DNA from: Meghimatium bilineatum
Lineage: Eukaryota > Mollusca > Gastropoda > Stylommatophora > Philomycidae
Direction of reading: 5' to 3'
NCBI GenBank assembly: GCA_034231615.1
Contig: CM067309.1
Location: forward strand, 35,550,533-35,614,532
DNA: 64,000 nucleotides
In this document: positions 59,460 to 64,000 of the stretch, piece after piece
How the letters are laid out: each line of letters begins with the position of its first letter
Numbering within the stretch: position 1 is the stretch's first letter
The notes under the pieces: generated by a model
Seen by the model: the letters and a program-made list of their open reading frames with translations, nothing else
The model's database searches: none
Told to the model about the DNA's origin: nothing
Translations under genes and position numbers: made by a program

Positions 59460-59900
59460 TCGCTTAAACCCTTTGTTACCTTTCGGCGTCAAGGGTAGAG
59501 GAGTTTTCTATAGACGGCCTACTTGTGTGCTTATATTGTGGAATTTGTCGCCTCTGTTATTTCGGTGGTCCATCTTTTTCGTGGTCGGCCTCTAGGTCTG
59601 CCTTAACTGTATCTGTGTAGCATAGCTTACTGTGGTATACTGTCTGGTTGTAGTCTGCTGATGTGTGCAAACTATTTGATCTGTTGCTTCTTGATGTATT
59701 CTAAGATTTGGGTGGTGCCGGTTTTTTTGTCGGATGTCCTCAATCCTCACCTTGTCTCTTAGCAATATTCCTAGGATTCTGCCAAAGTATGCCATTTCAG
59801 CTGTCACAAGTTTACGTTTGTCTTGTGCTGTCGTTGTCCATGTTTGGCATTGGTAGCACAGCGCTGGCATAATAATTGTTTTGAATAGTGTTATTTTGGT
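59460..59900 (-). mobile_element. LINE ORF2 C-terminal fragment, GATA-tailed (delta)
   Basis: The minus frame has MPALCYQCQTWTTTAQDKRK, LVTAEMAYFGRILGILLRDK and LRIHQEATDQIVCTHQQ, and a GRPRKRW-like continuation. Its 3' end passes into (ATAG)n. Confidence 0.78.
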
Positions 59901-60604
59901 GTTTAAATCTACCTTTTTTATTTCTGAAGATTGATGTCATTTATCCTAGGGCTTGGCATACTTTATTGTGGCATATTTAATTTGATGTTTTCGTGTTCCT
60001 TGTCTATCGCTTGTCTCCGTAAAACCCTCGATTTTCTACGAGCAACATGAGTTCTCACCGTCGGATTGCTAATCCTGTCAAGTCTTGTATCAGGAAAACC
60101 TCACCTGGCTACGATGTGATCTCTAATTAAAGAAAAAAAGTATTTGCCTGTTTTCGTGTATTATTCTCTTTCTATCTGTATTATTCATATTTCTGCTGAG
60201 AAATTTGAGGATTTTTTTTTCGTAAAAATCTTTAAAGAAAGCATTTATCCTAACTTTTGGCTACAATCCTAGTAATAAATGTTGTGTTCTGATTTGCTGA
60301 AGGATGCCCCCCCCCCACAAACACATAAAACAGTAATGAAGTTTCTTTAGCGCGATTTCCAGTGTCAATTCTTCGTTTTGGTTTCGCAAAAAAATCGCTA
60401 AGAGAGAGAATAAGAGAATGTTGGCTATTTGGCTAAGTTCCCAGTAATGAAAGTCATGTTTTGATTTGGACGTGATGGTGTGGTCAGAACTTGTGTTGTG
60501 TTGGCTATATATATCTGATTGCGTCTTGCAAGTTGGTTGATAGTGCAGTGAGGGTCTTGTGTTTGGTTCTATATATGTCTGAATATGTCTGATTTATGCT
60601 TACA
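59901..60604. other. No gene
   Basis: T-rich. Diverged relatives of the 56-bp unit found at 61376 appear around 60480-60600 (TTGCAAGTTGGTTGATAG). Confidence 0.5.
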
Positions 60605-60844
60605 CGATGGTTAATGGTGTTAGGGTTTGTGTGGGGCTATATATATATATATATATATATATTATTCTTGCAAGAATAATGTTAGTTTTAACCCCCTTTC
60701 AATCCTCCTATCTAAGGGTTCACGTTTTTATTGAGTGGTTTATACTGCAAGAAAGATGGTATTTTGATATTTCCTTGTTCCCCTATTTTCTTTATTTTGT
60801 GATCGTGAATAATATTGCTTTTTGCTCTTTGTATTATGCAGTGT

Positions 60845-60890
60845 TCTTGATGAAGGTGTTACACTCGAAACGTCAATTTTTGTATGTTAT
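60845..60890 (+). ncRNA. Hammerhead-like motif, Penelope-type
   Basis: TTGATGAAGGTGTTACACTC followed by GAAACGTCAATTTTTG. The stem GTG/CAC is formed; the first core base is T instead of C. Probably a decayed element end. Confidence 0.4.
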
Positions 60891-60904
60891 TTTGTGTGTT
60901 CCTT

Positions 60905-61310
60905 CTTTGTTCTCAAATCTCCCCAGATTAGCAAGATGCAGTTCGGAGAATGAAATTCGTTGTGTCATGACTTACAGATTAGCTGCGATTGCTGAGCCTT
61001 TGGTCCTGACACATCCGACTTTAGCATGGTATATGGGTCACTATGATCCTATATGGCAGGCGTCATCAGTTCGCGAGCACATTGATGCTCTCGTAAAGGT
61101 ATGTGCTCATCTTATGCAAGCTAGAAAGTGCTCGTGAGCACTAAAGATTACACGAGGGCGTAGCTCGATGTTTGAAAAGGCTAAGAGCCCTAAAATATGA
61201 GTTAGGACAGCCAAATCCAACCCATAAACTCCGAAGTCACATCCTACGATATGCATGCAATGTAAATAGTATTGCTATTCTTTACTCGCATTTCGAGTCA
61301 GGACAACACA
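60905..61310 (-). mobile_element. SINE-L copy split by a small hAT-like insert
   Basis: Minus SINE-L with CCCCAGATTAGCAAGATGCA, GGTCCTGACACATCCGAC and, after an insert, TTAGGACAGCCAAATCCAAC and CAGGACAACACACGGGC. Confidence 0.75.
61045..61188 (+). mobile_element. Small hAT-like insert in SINE-L
   Basis: About 144 bp starting CAGGCGTCATCAG, with internal inverted words GCGAGCAC and GTGCTCGTGAGCAC. It separates two halves of the SINE. The target duplication is imperfect. Confidence 0.45.
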
Positions 61311-61375
61311 CGGGCGTTTGTGCTTCTAATGATTTGTAAAACTTCATTCTCAAGTTTCCAAGTTGTTCATTTCTG

Positions 61376-62065
61376 ATTTCTTCTTGCAAGTTGGTTGTTG
61401 GTATGTTTGTGTTGTGTTGGCGATATGTCTGATGTCTTCTTGCAAGTTGGTTGTTGGTATGTTTGTGTTGTGTTGGCGATATGTCTGATGTCTTCTAGCA
61501 AGTTGGTTGGTGGTATGTTTGTGTTGTGTTGGCGATATGTCTGATGTCTTCTTCCAAGTTGGTTGGTGGTATGCTTGTGTTGTGTTGGCGATATGTCTGA
61601 TGTCTTCTTCCAAGTTGGTTGGTGGTATGTTTGTGTTGTGTTGGCGATATGTCTGATGTCTTCTTTCAAGTTGGTTGGTGGTATGCTTGTGTTGTGTTGG
61701 CGATATGTCTGATGTCTTCTTCCAAGTTGGTTGGTGGTATGTTTGTGTTGTGTTGGCGATATGTCTGATGTCTTCTTCCAAGTTGGTTGGTGGTATGTTT
61801 GTGTTGTGTTGGCGATATGTCTGATGTTTTCTTGCAAGTTGGTTGGTGGTATGCTTGTGTTGTGTTGGCGATATGTCTGATGTCTTCTTCCAAGTTGGTT
61901 GGTGGTATGTCTGTGTTGTGTTGGCGATATGTCTGATGTCTTCTTCCAAGTTGGTTGGTGGTATGTTTGTGTTGTGTTGGCGATATGTCTGATGTCTTCT
62001 TCCAAGTTGGTTGGTGGTATGTTTGTGTTGTGTTGGCGATATGTCTGATCTCGCTTTTCAAGTTA
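61376..62065. repeat. 56-bp minisatellite, open in all minus frames
   Basis: Twelve copies of a 56-bp unit (GATGTCTTCTTCCAAGTTGG, TTGGTGGTATGTTTGTGTTG, CGATATGTCT). Since 56 is not a multiple of 3, each minus frame cycles through the same 56-residue peptide; three overlapping frames of 131-212 codons result. Not a gene. Confidence 0.95.
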
Positions 62066-62263
62066 GGTGGGTTGATAGTATGATGACGGTTTGTAGTGTG
62101 TTGGGTATGTCTTCTTCTTGCAAGTTGGTTGATGGTATGATGAGAGATTGGGTTGGCTATATGTCTGAATATCTCCTTATCAGTGTCTCAACATTCATGG
62201 TCGTAGTCGTAGATACGTCTCTAGTAAAGGGGAGGGTTAGTGCTTTAAGAAACAGGTTATTCG

Positions 62264-62520
62264 CCTATTTTCATAGCAACTCCCTTTATTTTCATTGTAA
62301 TTCCCTATATTTTCATGCAACTCCCTATATTTTCATTGCTACTCCCTCTATTTTCATTGCAATTCCCTCCACTTTCATTGCAATTTCTTCTATTTTCATT
62401 GCAATTTCCTCTATTTTCATTGCATTTCCCTCCATTTTCATTGTAATTCTCTCTAATTTCATTGCAATTTTCTCTATTTTCATTGCGATTCCCTCTATTT
62501 TCATTGCAATTCCATCTTTT
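62264..62520. repeat. 21-bp minisatellite
   Basis: About twelve copies of ATTTTCATTGCAATTCCCTC plus T. The Ile/Phe-rich frame is an artefact. Confidence 0.93.
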
Positions 62521-63389
62521 TCGCTAAAACTTTGATTACCTTATTTTGGAACAAATCGTTGGGGGTGGGGGGGGGGGGCGTGTTACCACACTTTTGACTG
62601 AGTTCCTATAGTACTAATAGTCCTGTTATGATTTTCTAGGGGTGGTGTTTGAGCCTTCCTTTCTGCTGATTTGTGTACATTGCCATTCCATCTTTCTTTG
62701 TTTGCTGTTGTAAATATTTTTTTATTTAGGCCTTGTAAGGAATTATTACTGTTCTTGTCTTGATCCCTGCTCCAAGTTGTTTTCGTACTGTGATTGTGTT
62801 GTCTTGATCCCTGCTCCAAGTTGTTTTCCTACTGTGATTGTGAGACTCAATTTTAGTTTATTTACTCTATGTAAAACTCAATTATCTTATAAAATAAAAA
62901 AAACAATATTGTTTACGTATATCAGCTGTTCAACAATAATGACAATCATTAGAGGGGAGGGACTTCTGTGCAAGTTGTACAAAGTTGTCAAGGGAGAAAC
63001 GGAGTGGTGGGGGTGGGGTATTAAAAGTTGATGTCAACAACACCTTTTTAAATACACCAATTAAATCGTTTTATTTTACATACATTTTTGTAAAAATTTA
63101 AAACATAACATGCATTTATATATACGGTAATTTAGTTCAGTGGCGGATATATTACAGCCCGTCGACCAAATCTATAATTCATTTTTTTTTCTATCCGCAT
63201 GTGGGATTCTCAACATTCATCTTCTCCGTGGTTTTTAGTTTCCCAATTGTTTGTTATGCCCTGGTCAAAGAAATAGAGAACACTCTCTGGAACTACAAAA
63301 CTACATGAAAAACAGCTGAATCCAGCCCAAAATCACAAAAAGTTAAACCACATCTGGTTTAGTGGAATACACCTTATGTGTTATGTGGC
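62521..63389. other. Upstream region of the receptor-like exon
   Basis: G run at 62561-62578 and a 52-bp direct duplication at 62755-62838 (TTGATCCCTGCTCCAAGTTG). No TATA box or initiator can be called with confidence before 63390. Confidence 0.5.
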
Positions 63390-63801
63390 ATGGCGGCGTC
63401 ACAGACTCGGCTACTGTTGAACATACTCAGCTTCATCGCCACCGTTCATGTCGTTATGTTTATCAACATTAATGCAGGCAAAATCTCAACAGCGATCGCT
63501 TCTCACAAGTTGGGATTACTTGTACCTGCTCTGTCTAACTGGAGCAACGAAGTGGAGGTTATATGTATTAGCAGCAACTGTTGTTTTTCTAAAGAGCTAC
63601 ATGATACAGTCAAAGTCGCCATCTTAGAAAAGGAAGTTTGGATTCACTTCAGAAAAACGGGAACCAAAGTATTACGAGATGATGTTTCGGTGGAAACAAT
63701 ATGGAGGGACTCTGGGGGGCGCAATGAAAAGAAAGCTCTCGGAGAATCGGTCACTCTACAAAATAAAGTTCATGTCATTATTGGACCACCATGCCCAGAC
63801 T
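63390..63801 (+). CDS. First coding exon, ANF-receptor-like ectodomain protein
   Basis: The ATG at 63390 has G at -3 and +4. The first 30 residues (MAASQTRLLLNILSFIATVH, then VVMFININAG) form a signal-peptide-like hydrophobic segment. LGLLVPAL at residues 41-48 and VHVIIGPPCPD ending the exon fit the start and the G-P-x-C region of ANF-receptor (periplasmic-binding type 1) ectodomains, as in receptor guanylate cyclases and natriuretic-peptide receptors. Two Cys (SSNCC) lie between them. The donor is ACT|GTAAGT, phase 1; read-through stops soon after. The rest of the gene lies beyond the window. The family call rests on a few motifs. Confidence 0.65.
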
Positions 63802-63920
63802 GTAAGTATCATTTTATTTATTAATTTAAAATTTATTTCTGATTGTTCTCTTTTTTTTTGTTTTCAGTATGTGACAGTCCTCCTGGCAGACTAGACTTCA
63901 TACTAAATTCGAACTCGATA

Positions 63921-64000
63921 CCTCAATAGCGTAGTGGTTCAGCCGTTTTTTGTGTGAACAATTGGTCCTCGGTTCAAATCTCTCTCGCCTAGTTTTATTT
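63921..64000 (+). mobile_element. tRNA-derived SINE head, cut by the window edge
   Basis: CCTCAATAGCGTAGTGGTTC (A-box-like) and CGGTTCAAATCTC (B box) at tRNA-like spacing, similar to the head at 21519. It lies in the first intron of the receptor-like gene. Confidence 0.65.

Overview
This window is repeat-saturated metazoan nuclear DNA. A lophotrochozoan, most likely a gastropod mollusc, is my best guess. The reasons are spliced genes with GT-AG introns, several families of APE-endonuclease LINEs with simple-repeat tails, abundant GAA-tailed and tRNA-derived SINEs, and very long tri- and tetranucleotide arrays. I see no bacterial-type operons, CRISPR arrays, rRNA or intact tRNA genes. Most long open frames here are translations of tandem repeats, not genes.

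Two host genes can be supported. The first is a complete four-exon, 222-residue Rab-like small GTPase on the plus strand (coding span 13388-24882; introns of 5346, 1665 and 3815 bp). It keeps the P-loop, the RabF-like stretch after the G3 motif and a C-terminal Cys-Ala-Cys prenylation signal. Its switch I threonine (G2), base-specificity motif (G4) and G5 motif are all replaced, so it may be an atypical or pseudo-GTPase. The second is the first coding exon (63390-63801) of a secreted or membrane protein with a signal-anchor-like N terminus and a GPPC motif typical of ANF-receptor (periplasmic-binding type 1) ectodomains. It runs off the window. Unrecognised minus-strand ORFs at 55381-56186 and 35230-35415 are listed with low confidence.

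Layout: 1-1.6 kb, hAT transposase remnant with a LINE fragment; 1.7-9 kb, minisatellite, palindromic MITEs, LINE and SINE fragments; 9.2-12.1 kb, three TAC-rich arrays plus a hammerhead-like Penelope motif; 13.4-24.9 kb, the Rab-like gene, its introns filled by LINE, SINE and VNTR arrays; 25-30 kb, an inverted-repeat element, LINE tails and nested SINEs; 31-36 kb, GATA and 18/45/30-bp arrays; 36-39 kb, LINEs and a 1.3 kb unclassified composite repeat also present at 16.7-18.4 kb; 39-53 kb, many minisatellites, MITEs, SINEs and LINE fragments; 54-59.9 kb, a heavily nested LINE zone ending in an 0.9 kb CTAC/CTAT array; 60-62.5 kb, SINE and two minisatellites; 63.4-64 kb, the receptor exon and a tRNA-derived SINE.

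The strongest system-level signal is a retroposon network. Two SINE families and one longer repeat share a central core. The SINE tails resemble the 3' end of a GAA-tailed LINE in the same window. Several LINE 3' tails run into expanded microsatellites, and two minisatellites are amplified pieces of LINE coding sequence.
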